Notes: a model not told the origin generated them from the sequence alone. 64,000 nucleotides of DNA from Vitellaria paradoxa (GCA_019916065.1 CM034238.1:2506199-2570198), one strand, 5' to 3'. Shown: positions 11,825-23,830, numbered from the stretch's first letter. A program made the numbers and translations.

Positions 11825-11869
11825 ACGATATTATTGGTGTGTTTAGAGCGATAAAAAAATAAATAATTT

Positions 11870-14350
11870 TAAATAATTTATATATTTATAATTCATATAA
11901 TTAGATATTTTTAAAATTTTTTAATATTTTTCAGTGCGATAAACAAACTCTGTAAATTATATTTAGAATGTATTTGGCGTGCCAAAAAACACTTAAAAAA
12001 CTCTGAAACTTGTAAATTTTATTTATTTTTTATCTCACTACATAAATTATTTTTTTATTAAATAAGTTATTATTTTATAGTATTAGTTATAATTATTTAT
12101 ATGAGGTCGTTACTTAGAATTTTATAAAAGTATAAAGGAATATATGAGATAGTAATTTTTTCATTATTTTCCGTTATCTATCTCTCCCCCACCAATAACA
12201 ATTACTATCTCATCTTCCAAACTAATACAATAAAAAATAAAAATTACTCTAGTAAAACTTATCCTCCATTATCCTCAAAATAGTCCTGAAGTACTATTTT
12301 GGTGTCTCTTGTTTCCTAAGTTATTTTACACAAATAAATAATTTACAATTAAAAAATTTAAAATGACAGTTGCAAAAGAATTAAAAATTTTATAAATGCC
12401 GTTTCACGAAGTAAATTGAAGATGGGTTTGAATACGTGGGTGATCCTCGTCGTAAATCCAGCGTTATTAATAATCGTATCCAAGTCTTAAGTATAGATTC
12501 GACTCTCTGTTGTTACGCGAATTCATGATTTATTACTATACGTGTTAAGGAATCAGTATGTGTGGTACAAACCAAAAGAAATTCACTCTCTAAGGATTTG
12601 GGTTAGGGAATGAATCTCTCGAGGTCAAATTCTTTTTTTTTTTTTTTTTTTTTTTTTAGTGTTAGAGTTTGAGTTATTAGTTGAGTTGGTGTTTGAATTA
12701 TAAAAGAACATGACAAAATTATAATAATTTGATGTAGATGTAATATATAACGAAATTTAATTGAAAAAATATAATAATTAAAAAAATTAATAAATTTTGA
12801 TTAATTTTAATAAACTAAACAATTGTAGTATTAATCACGCCAGATTTACCTTCTGTTTGCACGCTGGGGCTTTTGCTTGTTGCGTTCACTGAATTGGAGA
12901 AGGTGCACGCTAGTAAACCCCCCACCCCTTCTTTTGTCCTTGTGTTTTTTCTTCTCAGATAAGTAAAGTATTTTATTTTAAGAAAAATTCTAAATAAATT
13001 AATATTAGGACAAATTACTCCTTTCTAATGAACTAAAATTTCAAGCATGTTATTATTTTTTAATTCGAGATTTAATCAATCAATTTCACAATGCCAGTAA
13101 TTATATGAACACTAGCAATTGACTGTGTTTGAATACACGTAAATATAATTTGGTATGTAATAACTCAAATTTAAATTTATAAAGTAAATTTACATAAAAA
13201 ATTATAAAAATAACTTATAAAAATAAAAATCATTAATCAAACTTAAATTTAAATTTATAAAGTAAACTTACATAAAAAAAAAAGTATAAAAACAACCTGT
13301 AAAAATAAAAATCATTAATAAAAAAATATTAAAGTATAAAATTTTATTATTTATTACAAATATTATTATATTTTTAAAATATTAATTTAAAATATTTTAT
13401 ATAAAAAGTATTCAAAAAATATGAGAAAAATGAGAGAAAAAGAAAAATAATTCTGACCACTTAGTAAATTCAATGGTTGAAAATATTTCAAATTCAATAT
13501 TTTAAACTTTCTTGTTACATGAATAACATCTTTTATGTAAAAAGTATTAGAAAATATGGGAAGAGTGAGAGAAAAAAAAGATAAATAATCTTGATAATTT
13601 AGCAAATTCAACAGTTGAAAATATCTCAAATTTTAAATTTTAAAATTCCTTATTATATAAATTACACATAGTGTAAAAGTTTATGTATTTATAATTTAAA
13701 TTTAAACACATTAAAATCAAAAATTTAATTTAAATGTTTATTTAAAATAAAATTTTAAAAAATTCAAAATTTATTTGAATTTCAAAATTTAAATTCAAAT
13801 AATGTATTATATTATATAGATATATAATAAGTGAAGACGTGACAAAACTTTAGTTATAACTGAGACAAATATCAAATTAAATAATGTATTTTATTATATG
13901 TATTTTATTTATTTCAATTATGACAAATGGTGTATTTTGAGTTATATAAATTAATATAAATTTTTAAAAATTATAGCTTCATAATTTGAGTGAAAATTTT
14001 AATATTTATAAAGATTTATAAAAGTTTGAAGGGTACCAATCGGTTCCAAAATCTGCGTACCTAGGTACAGTGAATGCCACGTACACTTCTAATCAAAATC
14101 TTGGTAATTATCATAAATTTTCTAACATGACGTTGAGGCAATAATTTCGGTGGCCTTTCACTAATTCGGAAGATACTTATACTAATTCCATGTCTTCTGA
14201 CCTTTTTGGGTTTATAAAAACTACACGGAAGACATTAATTTATATTAATTCCCTATTCTCGGGGCCTTTCACTAATTCGTTCATGTGTATAATACTAAAT
14301 GGTCCAGGTACATCTTACATTTCAATTTTCATCTAACATAAAATTTATTA
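11870..14350. other. AT-rich intergenic DNA
   Basis: No gene found. It holds a poly(T) run at 12635-12658, an isolated GC-richer island at about 12840-12950 with no recognisable coding frame, and two local duplications annotated separately. Confidence 0.4.
13160..13640. repeat. Two adjacent local tandem duplications
   Basis: The first pair has a period of about 80 bp, each unit containing TTTAAATTTATAAAGTAAA and ending AAAATCATTAAT. The second pair has a period of about 136 bp, each unit containing AAAAAGTATT and GAGAGAAAAA and ending near CAAATT. Both are diverged and noncoding. Confidence 0.6.
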
Positions 14351-14357
14351 TTTTTTA

Positions 14358-15370
14358 TTTATATAATAAAACAAGATAATTTTTAAAGTATTCTTTTCAC
14401 AAATTAAAATTCAACGACTAAGAATTATTTTTTATTTTATTCAACGATTGAGATTATTTTTATATTTTTAATTTTCTGCTCAATTCTTATTTTAGTAAAA
14501 CTAACTACCATATACCTCACATAGGTAGCGTTTGGAGTAGTACTAAATAAAAAAAAAGATAAATTGAGATAAAACGTAATTTTGGATTAATTTTAACATT
14601 TAGCGTTTTCTTTTCAAACCATATTTTTTAGAGATAAATAATAGCAAACTGTTGAAACTTGCCCCCAAACTATTCCCATAGATTCAATAAATTAATACTT
14701 AATGTTCAGCTTTAGATATGCACAGCATCAAAACCGTAGGAACGGTTTTTTAAATTCGTTCATACGGATTTAAAAAATTCATACAAAATAGCAATAATGG
14801 TACTCGTTTAAAAGCTTTAAACTCAGACAATAAGATTGTCAAAAAAATTTATGCATTCGATTAACTTCCTTTCGAATTTTTTATTTTTTTAAGCGAAATA
14901 TTGAAAATTTTTTAAATTAGTAAATGTGAGAATATGTAAATATATAATAGAGAATTTTATGATTTATAAAAGTTATTGGAGATTTATTTTGTTTGTTAGA
15001 ATACTAAATGTAGCCATAATGGCCTGAGTATTTTAAATTTCACAATGTTTCAAGGGTGGAGATCAAATTTAAATCAAAACTGTTAATTTAAATTTTGCTC
15101 TATTATGGTTTTTAGAAAGTTGAATATTACAAAATAAAGTACCATAATTTGTATTTTCTTTTATGATGCTTATCAAAAATTAATTAGAAAGAAAGAAATC
15201 AAAAACATGTAGTACCTATTATGGTCTAAGTTTTGGAAAACAAAAATTAAAACCTATGAATTATCATAATTATTTTGGTATTAACTTTTTCTCTAAATTT
15301 TCAAGTATATAAAAAACTTAATATATACTAGTTTCATTCACAGTGCCATAGGCACAAGTTATTACTATTA
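14358..15370 (+). mobile_element. Helitron copy B interrupted by a nested MITE
   Basis: The same body as copy A (8510-9072) is present in two parts, 14358-14524 and 15011-15370. The 3' end has a clear stem GTGCC-ATA-GGCAC, followed by AGTTATTACTATT in place of CTAG-T. The interrupting DNA (14525-15010) matches MITE family A. The left boundary is approximate because the 5' TC has decayed to TT. Confidence 0.6.
14525..15010. mobile_element. MITE family A copy 2, nested in Helitron B
   Basis: It reads as the reverse complement of the element at 175-535 over several blocks, for example GATAAATTGAGATAAAA and GTAGGAACGGTTTT. TAG flanks both ends. Comparison with uninterrupted Helitron copies A and C confirms that it splits the host element between the motifs ACCATATACCTCAC and TATTTTAAATTTCAC. 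Confidence 0.6.
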
Positions 15371-15512
15371 TATTTATATAATATAAATCTTTCATACCTA
15401 CTATAAAAAATATTTTTCTTTCTCTTCTTTTCCTTTATTCTAATCTTACGTGACACTCTAATCTTTCATTCCCTTCTCTTAATGATTTTTCTCTTTTCAG
15501 TGACAAAGTTTT

Positions 15513-15534
15513 TTTTTTTTTTTTTTTTTTTTTT
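15513..15534. repeat. Poly(T) tract
   Basis: About 25 T residues in a row between two Helitron copies; no further structure. Confidence 0.6.
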
Positions 15535-15656
15535 ATCTCATATCGCAATAACTACAAATTTACTTTTTATTTTGCATATAAAAATACTATAATTGTGACA
15601 TATAATTTTAATAAATGTTAAATGAACTCATTGGTTTCTATAATGGAACCACTTGT

Positions 15657-16171
15657 TTATATATATATAATAAAATATGATAATTTTTAAAAATGTCCTT
15701 CTCACAAATTAAGATCTAATGGTTAAGAATTATTTTTCTTTAATTCAACGATTAAGACTATTTTTACATTTTCAACTTTCTTATTAATTATTATTTTAGT
15801 AGACTCAACTACCATTTATCTCGTAAAATAATTTGAACATTTTAAATTTTATCATATTTCAACGGTGCAGGTCATATGTAAATTAAAATTGTTAACTTAA
15901 ATTCTGCCTAATTATAGTTTCTTAGAAGTGAACCTTTCCAAATTAATATACCATAATTTGTATTTTCATTTATGGTGCTTATAAAAAATTAATTTGAGAG
16001 AAAGAGACAAAAACATGTGTAATAATTAGTAAGACCTAAAATTAAAAAAAAATAAAACTCATAAATTATCATACTTTTTTTATTTGAACTTTTTATTTAA
16101 AGTTTTAACCTATAAAAAACTTAATATATGCTAATTTTGTTTAGAGTACTATAGGCACAGCGTATTGCTAG
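15657..16171 (+). mobile_element. Non-autonomous Helitron, copy C
   Basis: An uninterrupted relative of copies A and B: CACAAATTAAGATCTAATGG near the start and ATGGTGCTTATAAAAAATTAATT in the middle. The end is ATAGGCACAGCGTATTGCTAG before T, a CTAG-T Helitron terminus. No open reading frame. Confidence 0.6.
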
Positions 16172-16964
16172 TACTTAAATATTAATCAGACTTGTTATTA
16201 ATTAGGTTTGAGAATAGTTTTTTTTTAATTCTAATTTTAAATTTAGATTAGCCACATTGACCATAGGCACAATGTATAACTAATTATAATATTTTTAATT
16301 TGAATTACTTTTATAAAATTATTAAAAATTATTATCAAATCCTATGTGACATTCTCTATATTAAATTTAAATTGGTCATGTCGATATTTTTAACCGATTA
16401 ATAATACCAATATTTGAGTTATTTTTTATAAATATATATTATTTATATATATATATCAAAGTTGTTTAATTCTTTATTTGCTTTCTCATTCAACTAAATT
16501 ATATATGCACTTTTCCTATTTATTATTATATTTTTTATTTTTTAAGAATTTTGAATGAAATACTCTCTTTCATTTATTTTTAAGTGCTCTTTTTTCTCTT
16601 TTTACTTTCTTTTGACTCATACCATAACTATATTTTATCTTTTGTTTGTATAACCACTAGAGATGTAATATGCTTTTGTAAATAGTGCAAAGTTAGCTTA
16701 TGGGTTTTTAAAATGAACCCACTTACCTATTAGTTCACTATTGTTATAAAATTTATATATTTTAAACATATTTAAAATTAAATTTAAAAACACAAAAAAA
16801 ATTAAATAGTAATTAAAATATTAACAGTAACTCGTGCCTAGCTACGATGCTCGGAACGAAATTCGTATTGAAACTTTGAATAAAAAGTCCAAATCAAAAA
16901 AACTTTAATAATATATGGTTTTAATTTTTTTTCCCAAAACGTTAAGGCATAGCAATTCTTGTGG

Positions 16965-17090
16965 AGGTGTTTAGTTTACTAAACTTCACTAAAAGTTTCA
17001 AAAAATTATAAATTTCATCCAATTAAAGTTTAATAATTTTTACACTAATTTTTTATTTTTTTATTTTTTTACCCTCCAAACACCCTTGTG
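16965..17090. mobile_element. Small MITE, family C
   Basis: Bounded by GGTGTTTAG on the left and CCAAACACCC on the right, with an AT-rich core containing ATTAAAGTTTAATAATTTTTACAC. Related elements occur at 23085-23212 and 23690-23830. It sits about 170 bp upstream of the IPT pseudogene start. Confidence 0.5.
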
Positions 17091-17789
17091 TAAAGTGGTA
17101 CTCATAAATTGGTGCATATATTCACCACCTTTCATACCATCACGCACCATCCATCCTCTCCCAGGCAACAAAGTACTCTACTCTCATTTTCTCTCACTAT
17201 TTCATTAATAATTTATAAGTTTAAAACTAATTCCATTTCTCGCCTAGATCAAACATGAGTTCCACCATGGCTAAATTCCTCGAGCAAAAGGTTGTGTTCG
17301 TGATGGGAACCACCGGAGCCGGAAAAACCCGCTTGTCCATCGACCCAGCCACCCGTTTCTCTGGCGAAATCATCAACTCCGGCAAAATGTAAGTGTACGA
17401 GGGACTTCCCATCGTGATCAACAAGGTTCCCGAGTCGAAGCGCGGTGGGGTGACTCACCATTTGCTCGGGGTCGTCAACCCTGACTCGGATTTCACTGAC
17501 TAAGACTTTTGTTTACGCGCACTTGAAGCAATCAAGAAGACAACAGAGTCCAGAAAAGGTTCCGATAATTGTTGGTGGGTCGAATTCGTTGGCTGAGGCA
17601 CTGGTGGAGGACCCTCTCTTCAATTTCAGGTCCACGTATCATTGTTCATTTTTGTGGGTCAACGTTGCATTGCCAGTTTTGCACTCGGTTGTCTCAAAAC
17701 GAATTGACCTTATCGTGGAAGCTGGTAGGTTATGGTTTTGCATTGCACGGCAATTAATCATCCATTTTTCTCTTTTTTACAAGTAATAT

Positions 17790-17812
17790 ATATATATATA
17801 TATATATATATC
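17790..17812. repeat. (TA)n microsatellite
   Basis: Perfect TA run inside the IPT intron-like insert, just upstream of a Helitron-type 5' end. Confidence 0.7.
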
Positions 17813-17821
17813 TATTTCTAT

Positions 17822-19488
17822 TCTATATAATAAATGAGTATAGCGTACCAAGCATTTCAACTACTTCTTCTGGCACTGACTTTTCAATTTTGTCACACAT
17901 AATACTGAGTAGTGACTTTGATCGTCATTTTTTCATTTTGCCCCATGCAGTATTCAACGGCCTTTTTAAGGCCATTTTCTCCAACTTTGCTATTTTTATT
18001 TTTAATTTAGTACCATTTTATTCTTTTACGTGTCTTTATTCGATTTTTTTCGAAGAGTTACTTTTTTTTTCTTATTTTTGTTTTAATATTTTTTAGAAGT
18101 TGTGATTTTTTCTATTCTATATAATAATTTGCAATGCAACTTCAACGTATATACATTTTATCAGTTTTTTTTTTTTTTTTTTTGCCTTTGTTTTATATGT
18201 GAAATTAAACTTTTATTCTTCAAGTGTATTATTCTTGCTTTTTTTTTTTTAGAGTTTGATTTTTTGAATAAATTCAAATATTATTTTATTAATTATTTTT
18301 ATTATATTATTTTATATTTATTCAATTTTTTCTTTTTTTACTCACGTCTTTATTTCTGCATCTCTATGTAAAAAAGAAAAAGAAAAAAAGATAGAGATTC
18401 AAAATTTCTTCTTTTATTTATAGTTTGTCTGAATTAACGATTTGTTGCGAGAAAAAAAGGTCAAAAAAAGGTAAGGATTCAAAATTATTTTTATTTTTTG
18501 GGTTTTAGTTTATGATACAAATTGTAAGAAAAATGTATGAAATATAAAAAATTAAGTTAGTTAAATTAAAAATTTTAATATATTGATTAATCTTTTTTAC
18601 TTTAATTTTTCAAATCCATTTAGGTATGGCTATCTATGTAGGATTTTATGTTTGTTTTTCATTTTTTCCAACGTTTCTCTTTTTATTTTCACTTTATTTT
18701 CCACCATTTTTTCCACCAAATTCTTATTGTAGACACACTTTTTTTAAGAGTTTTAAATTTTTTAGAAACTCAAATATTTAATAATAATTTTTATTAATTA
18801 TATTTTCTCTCACTTTTTAATTATTTTATTTCATATTATTCAATTTTTTCTCTTTCGCCTAATCCCTCTTTCCATAAAAGAAATGGGAAGGGATATTGAT
18901 TCAAAATTCATTCTCTTGTGTTGGGTTATGATGGAAAATTAAAAAAAAAATGAATAGATGTTAGTATATTAAAATTAACTAAATTAAAAATTAATATATT
19001 GATAAATGTATTTTATTTTATTATAATTTTTTATCAATTCAAATAAAAATAAACAACTTTTTTTTGATAATTATTTTCATTATATTCTTTTATTTATTTT
19101 ATTCAACATTAGTAGATTTTTCTTTTCTCACACCTACTTTGGCTATGTTTGGTTCAATAATTTGTCACAAGAAAAAAAGATGAAATATGAATTTAAAATT
19201 CCTCACTTATTTAGATTATGAAAGAAAATGCAAAAAATTAATTGATTAAATTAAAAAATTAATATGTTGGTGAATACTTTTTATTTTATTATGTTTTTAA
19301 TCTATTCAAATGAGGATATATATTTAATGAGATTTTACATTTTCTTCTATTCTTTGCTATCTTTTTTAATTTATTTTTCTATCAAATTTTTTCTTTTCTC
19401 ACTAATTTTTTTATTCTAAATACAATTTAATAAATTTATATTTTTTCCTAAATATAAGCCCGTGCTTTACACGGACCAACTTTATTAG
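17822..19488 (+). mobile_element. Helitron-like element inside the IPT insert
   Basis: Begins TCTATATAATAAATGAG and ends with the stem CCGTG-CTTTA-CACGG, then ACCAACTTTATTAG before T. This fits Helitron termini with a degenerate CTRR (TTAG). A second TCTATATAATAA start lies at about 18113, so the element may itself be composite. The interior is T-rich with at least three diverged repeats, each running from a GATTCAAAATT block to a TTAATATATTGAT block. No helicase or other coding region was seen. Confidence 0.5.
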
Positions 19489-19699
19489 TGTATATATATA
19501 TATATGTATGTACATATATCAAACACTTATGGTCCGGTTTGATAGAGTGAAATGAGAAGAAAAGAGAAAAAAGAGAAGATTTTAGGATCAATAATTTGGT
19601 TGTGAGTTTTTGTAGGAGAGGTTAAAAAATGCAAAGAATTGAAAATAAAGTGAGTATTAAAATTTAAAAATATTCACCTTTTCAAAAGTAAAAGGAAGG

Positions 19700-19866
19700 C
19701 TCTGTTTGGTGGTAAACAAAATAAAATAAAATCTTATAAATCTCTATAAACACGAATTACGAGATAACAAAATTTAAATTATTCACTCATTACACGAATT
19801 ACGAAATATTTACTTTTACAATTTTATTTTATTTTATACACTTTTATACAACTCCAAACACACTAG
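19700..19866. mobile_element. MITE family B copy 2
   Basis: Runs from CTCTGTTTGGTGG to CAACTCCAAACACAC. The internal blocks TCTATAAACACGAATTACGAG, AAATTTAAATTATTCACTC and ATACACTTTTATACAACTCC match the other family B copies. Confidence 0.65.
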
Positions 19867-19869
19867 AAA

Positions 19870-21230
19870 TAGAGAGGAAAAAATGAATTAATAAAATTTT
19901 CAAAATAATATATTTGCTTATAAAATAAAAAATAAGAAAAAATAAATTATAAATATTTTCTAACTCTAAATAAATTGATTATACTCTAATTTTTTAAAAA
20001 ATTTAATAATAAAATAATCATTCATCATTTTTTTTACTTTCATTTCTTTTCAACCTATAAATAAAGAAAAAGAAAGTTATTGTGCTTTTTTTCTAAAACT
20101 TACAATCAAATAGAAAGAAAATATATATAATCATTTCTCCTTTTGTTTTTTTTTTTTTTCTAACTAATCTTTTCTTTTCTTTTTTCTCTCCTAAACTCAC
20201 CAAGGAGGCAAACATTACCATTCATATATATATACACACACACACCCACGTATATCTATTATAAAGGAAATAGAAGAGGAAACGGTGAAGCTAAAAATTT
20301 TATGAAATCGACTTTTATTTTTTTTATTAATAAACCACCACCAATAACTAATCATCAAAAGTGTTGTATAAGTAATTTTTTAATTTTTGTAAGTTATTTA
20401 AATAATTTTACTTTTTTATTTTTTTTAAATACCTTTGTCCACCAATTTTTTCTTAAATGTCCTTCAACTATTCATTACTCTAATAATATTCTTTTGTTTT
20501 GTTTAAATGCCATTGATTAATTATTTACTATCTATTTAAATATTTTTAACTAATAATTATACATCATTTATTGTTTAAGATAATTTTTTTAATTTTTAAA
20601 TAAAATAAAAATTAATTAAAAATACACACGTGTGTGCTTCCTTCCGGTCTATATGCGTGCGCACACGCATGCATCATTCTAACAACTTTAAGAGATTGGT
20701 GCAGACCGCAATTACTGCTGCAAATTAGTGAAAAATCTCTAAAAAATTATTTTTAATAACCATACTCTCTTGTGTATAATGTAAGAGGCTCGAGTAAAAA
20801 TTCTCTAAAAATTATTCTAATTAAATGGCTCTCATATAATATAATAATATATTTATGTGATTTATTATAGGCCGTGTATACACAATGTGTATGATTATTA
20901 TTTCGTTTGTAATTTAGCAAAGTATGTAAAAGTAAAATGACGTGGTAATTAAAATTTTAAAATTTATAAAATGATTTAATTATGCATAATTTTTAGAGGA
21001 TATTTGATTTAAAATTTAAATTTAATGAGAGGTTGCGTGATATTTTAAAAAATTAAAAAATCTTATCATGATTAAAATTTCTTTTTTTTGGTAATTTGTT
21101 TTTTTTTTTTTGTAATTAGATTAGAATTTCATTAATTTTTAAAACTTCACTAATACTCAAACTGTTCCCTTTACGAAATAAGTATACATAAGACTAATTT
21201 CATTGCAAATGAACATATTTTAATCGTTAA
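19870..21230. other. AT-rich remainder of the IPT insert
   Basis: No coding region. Contains short (CA)n and AT tracts near 20225-20250 and GC-rich punctuation near 20640-20670. It ends at a TGCATGCAG acceptor-like sequence just before the IPT 3' part. Confidence 0.4.
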
Positions 21231-21754
21231 AAATTGGTTGACTATATATATATATATATGCATGCAGGACTGATTTATAAGCTTAGAGAAGCGTTCGTTC
21301 CGGGGGCAGACTACGGTAGGGGAATTCGAAAGTCGACAGGGGTTGCAGAAATGGACAAGTACTTCCAAGCGGAGATGAACATGGACAGGGCCAACATGGA
21401 GAAGTTACTTCCGGTGGCCATTGAAGAGATGAAAAACAACACTCGCGCATTAGTCTCCGATCAGTTGAAGAAGATTCGAAGGCTAAGGGACGAGCTTGGG
21501 TGGCCCATGCACTTCCTCGACGCCACCTTCGTTTTCGAAAATAAATTTCAAAAATACAAGTAATTAAATAAATTTCGAACTATTTTTTTATTTTTAAAAA
21601 AGTAAAATAAAAAATAAGTTTAAAATAAAAAATAAAAAGTAAAAACAGAAACTAAAAAATAAAAAATAAATCAAATGGCGCTTAATTTTTTTAATTATAA
21701 GAAACCAAATTTTAGTCTTATATAGTTAATATTATTTTTCTTATTTGATTGTTG

Positions 21755-21781
21755 TGTGTGTGTGTGTGTGGGGGGGGGGGG
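21755..21781. repeat. (TG)n followed by a G-run
   Basis: About nine TG units directly followed by about eleven G residues; a composite microsatellite downstream of the IPT pseudogene. Confidence 0.75.
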
Positions 21782-22084
21782 TTTTTAATTTTTACCAAGA
21801 ATGTCAGGTATTAGTATATTTTAGGATAGAAAATAAACTAACCGACAAACAGATTCATATGGTGAGTTTTTGGCTTGAATAATAATATTATTAAAACATA
21901 TTCTCGATCTAATTAATGCTCTCTGAAAATAAATTTAAGTTTTGGTATTTTTCTTCACACGTCATCTCTCATTTTTATGAAGTGTTTAAATTGTAAATTA
22001 ACTAATTTTTACTTCTTATTTTTTCTTTTTCTGCTTAATGTATTGTCATTTAAATTCTACCACTACCTCATCAAATGAACTATT

Positions 22085-22108
22085 ATATATATATATATAT
22101 ATATATAT
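22085..22108. repeat. (AT)n microsatellite
   Basis: Uninterrupted AT dinucleotides; no coding significance. Confidence 0.7.
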
Positions 22109-22549
22109 GACTATGCATATGGGAAATAGTTTGTTAAAAATTTTCATTTTCTTTGAAACGAATGAGAATTATTTTCCTTTTTCCTTTTTAATTAAATATT
22201 TTTCAAACAAAATCTGCTAACGCTTTTTTTTTTTTTAACAGTTTTAGAGGATTGCATTCGTCTGTAACATTAAATTATCGATACATCCGTAATTATTACA
22301 CCAACAGTTTATTATTTATGAAACCATCCGGCCAGTTACATCACAGCCTGAAGAGGCTATTGGAAACACACACAGGATATAGCTGAACAGGTTGAAAATT
22401 AAACCAGAAACGAGCACAAGCACAGGAATATTAAGCACGCACAACAAATTAATAGAGACGGGTTCGAGTACATAATTAAACATAGACTTAAACGTGAAAA
22501 CTACAAATTAGTGCAAGTCATCTGAGTGCAGCTGAGATCAGCTCGCAGC

Positions 22550-22885
22550 TCAGGCACAAGGGATTGATGTCGCAATCTTGCATTGGGCGGGGAGTTGGAG
22601 GGCCCGGATTGGGTCAATGCCGAGGGAAGGCAACAGATGGGATGTCTTGAACTTGCAGAGGCACTGCATGTCGGCGCCGGAAAGAGCGGAGCAGCAGGTG
22701 GTGGAAGGCGGCGGCACAGGGATTTTGCCTGCAGCCACGGAGGGCTGGCAGGCCATTAGGCCGTTGGTGCTGATTCCGCAGATCTCACGATCATTGGCCA
22801 GCACCACTGCTACTGGCCCATGCCCAATGGCTGCAACCAGCACCAACAATGCCACAATGACAAGCCTAGCGCATGCTGCTTCCAT
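22550..22885 (-). CDS. DIR1-like non-specific lipid transfer protein
   Basis: A 111-residue single-exon protein with a hydrophobic signal peptide (about residues 1-30), so it is probably secreted to the apoplast. The mature part shows the eight-cysteine motif: C36, C46, C64-C65, C75-x-C77, C102 and C110. This forms four disulfides around a lipid-binding cavity. The spacing, the PxxP-type stretch before the CC pair, and the phrases ADMQCLCKFK and GIDPIRALQLPAQC match the DIR1 subgroup. That subgroup carries a mobile defence signal in systemic acquired resistance. A TATA box lies about 80 bp upstream of the ATG. The gene is intact. Membership of the DIR1-like subfamily is clear; the same physiological role is only inferred. 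Confidence 0.9.
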   Translation of the reverse strand: MEAACARLVIVALLVLVAAIGHGPVAVVLANDREICGISTNGLMACQPSVAAGKIPVPPPSTTCCSALSGADMQCLCKFKTSHLLPSLGIDPIRALQLPAQCKIATSIPCA

Positions 22886-22963
22886 CTCTCAATTCGCTAC
22901 CGCTGCTTTCAGATTTGTTTGTTTGTTTTGTTGATGTATTCTTATGCAATAGTGTCAGCGAGC

Positions 22964-22972
22964 TTATATAGA
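22964..22972 (-). promoter_or_regulatory. TATA box of the DIR1-like gene
   Basis: On the minus strand TCTATATAA lies about 80 bp upstream of the start codon, a normal TATA position for a short plant leader. Confidence 0.6.
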
Positions 22973-23084
22973 AAACGAGCCGGTTGAGAAGGGTGGTAAG
23001 AATGTGATTTATTCAAAACACGAGGGTTGATTTAGCCATTTCAATGTGGGAAGCATCCATGTGCGCCACCCGATATGTAGATAC

Positions 23085-23212
23085 AGTGGGTGTTTAATTT
23101 TTTAAAATTTACCAAAAATTACGTGTAATTTTTAATTTTTTCAATTAAATTTTGTTACACGTTATTTTTATGCTAACTTTTTTATTTTTTTATCATCCAA
23201 ACACACTCATAA
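23085..23212. mobile_element. Small MITE, family C copy 2
   Basis: Bounded by GGGTGTTTAATTTTTTAAAA and its partner CATCCAAACACACTC. The core contains CAATTAAATTTTGTTACACG. It lies upstream of the DIR1-like gene promoter. Confidence 0.5.
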
Positions 23213-23384
23213 TATACACTCATAATACACAAAGTTTTATTGTTAACGAGTAGGTACTGTTTTTGAGTATTGAAATTAAAATTTTAAAATTGTTAAAAAG
23301 AAAATAAAATCACATCTCATGTGCATCTATATATACATATAAGGTGCGTGTATTGAAAATTTTAAATTGTGTGCGCGTGTATTA

Positions 23385-23393
23385 TATATATGT

Positions 23394-23428
<35 letters not shown>

Positions 23429-23450
23429 CCATATATATGTGTGTGTGTGC
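23385..23450. repeat. (AT)n/(GT)n compound microsatellite
   Basis: An AT run of about 12 units, a short interruption (GTATCC), more AT, then GTGTGTGTGTGC. Confidence 0.75.
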
Positions 23451-23689
23451 GACAATGAATATGTGAATTTGCTGATTGTTGTGAAGGAATGGATAGAATT
23501 GAAAGACTCGACTCCAGAGGGCACAGAATTTGTGGAAGTCCCGTGACTCAAGGTTGGCAACTTTGGCTTTACACATCACGGGGTTGCATTGGCAGCTTTT
23601 ATAAGCATTAGTTTTTAAGCGGGGGCTGGGGCTTCATCTGTTTTTTTTGAGTTAGTTTAATACATACTAAATGGCATGGGGCGTTCAAA

Positions 23690-23830
23690 CTTTTATAGGA
23701 AAAAAAAAAAAGAAAAAAAAACCTTTAAAAAATTTATAAATTTCTCTAATTAAAGTTTGTCACATATTACTTTTACATTACTTTAACACTAACTTTAGTT
23801 TTGTTTTTTTTTAACTTTTTCAAAATTCTA
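23690..23830. mobile_element. Degenerate MITE, family C copy 3
   Basis: Starts GTTCAAACTTTTATAGG and shares TTTATAAATTTCTCTAATTAAAGTTTG with the copy at 16965. The right end is lost in T-runs. Confidence 0.35.

Larger units (their letters stand above)
17255..21563 (+). pseudogene. Adenylate isopentenyltransferase (cytokinin synthesis) pseudogene
   Basis: Family: plant adenylate dimethylallyltransferase (IPT), which makes isopentenyl nucleotides in the first step of cytokinin synthesis. The 5' part (17255-17724) encodes KVVFVMGTTGAGKTRLSID (P-loop), FSGEIINSGKM, HHLLGVVNPDSDFT, VPIIVGGSNS and NVALPVLHSVV. The 3' part (21268-21563) encodes LREAFVPGADYGRGIRKSTG, AIEEMKNNTRALV and a weak C-terminus. 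There are three inactivating lesions: TAA at 17390-17392 in place of the conserved Gln of KMQVYEG, TAA at 17501-17503, and a one-base frameshift between about 17540 and 17560. The halves join in phase (VEAG then LIYKL) across a GT-AG interval at 17725-21267, whereas Arabidopsis ATP/ADP-type IPT genes lack introns. Clearly dead unless the sequence has errors. Confidence 0.9.

Noticed and set aside
11544..11862. Overlapping open frames on both strands with Pro or Gly runs
   Set aside because: The runs come from the C-run/A-run tract. Only the TDRRILVLL block has homology, and it belongs to a broken OST48 fragment.
22578..22934. 118-codon plus-strand frame opposite the DIR1-like gene
   Set aside because: It is the complement of the lipid transfer protein, which has a full eight-cysteine motif, signal peptide and TATA box.
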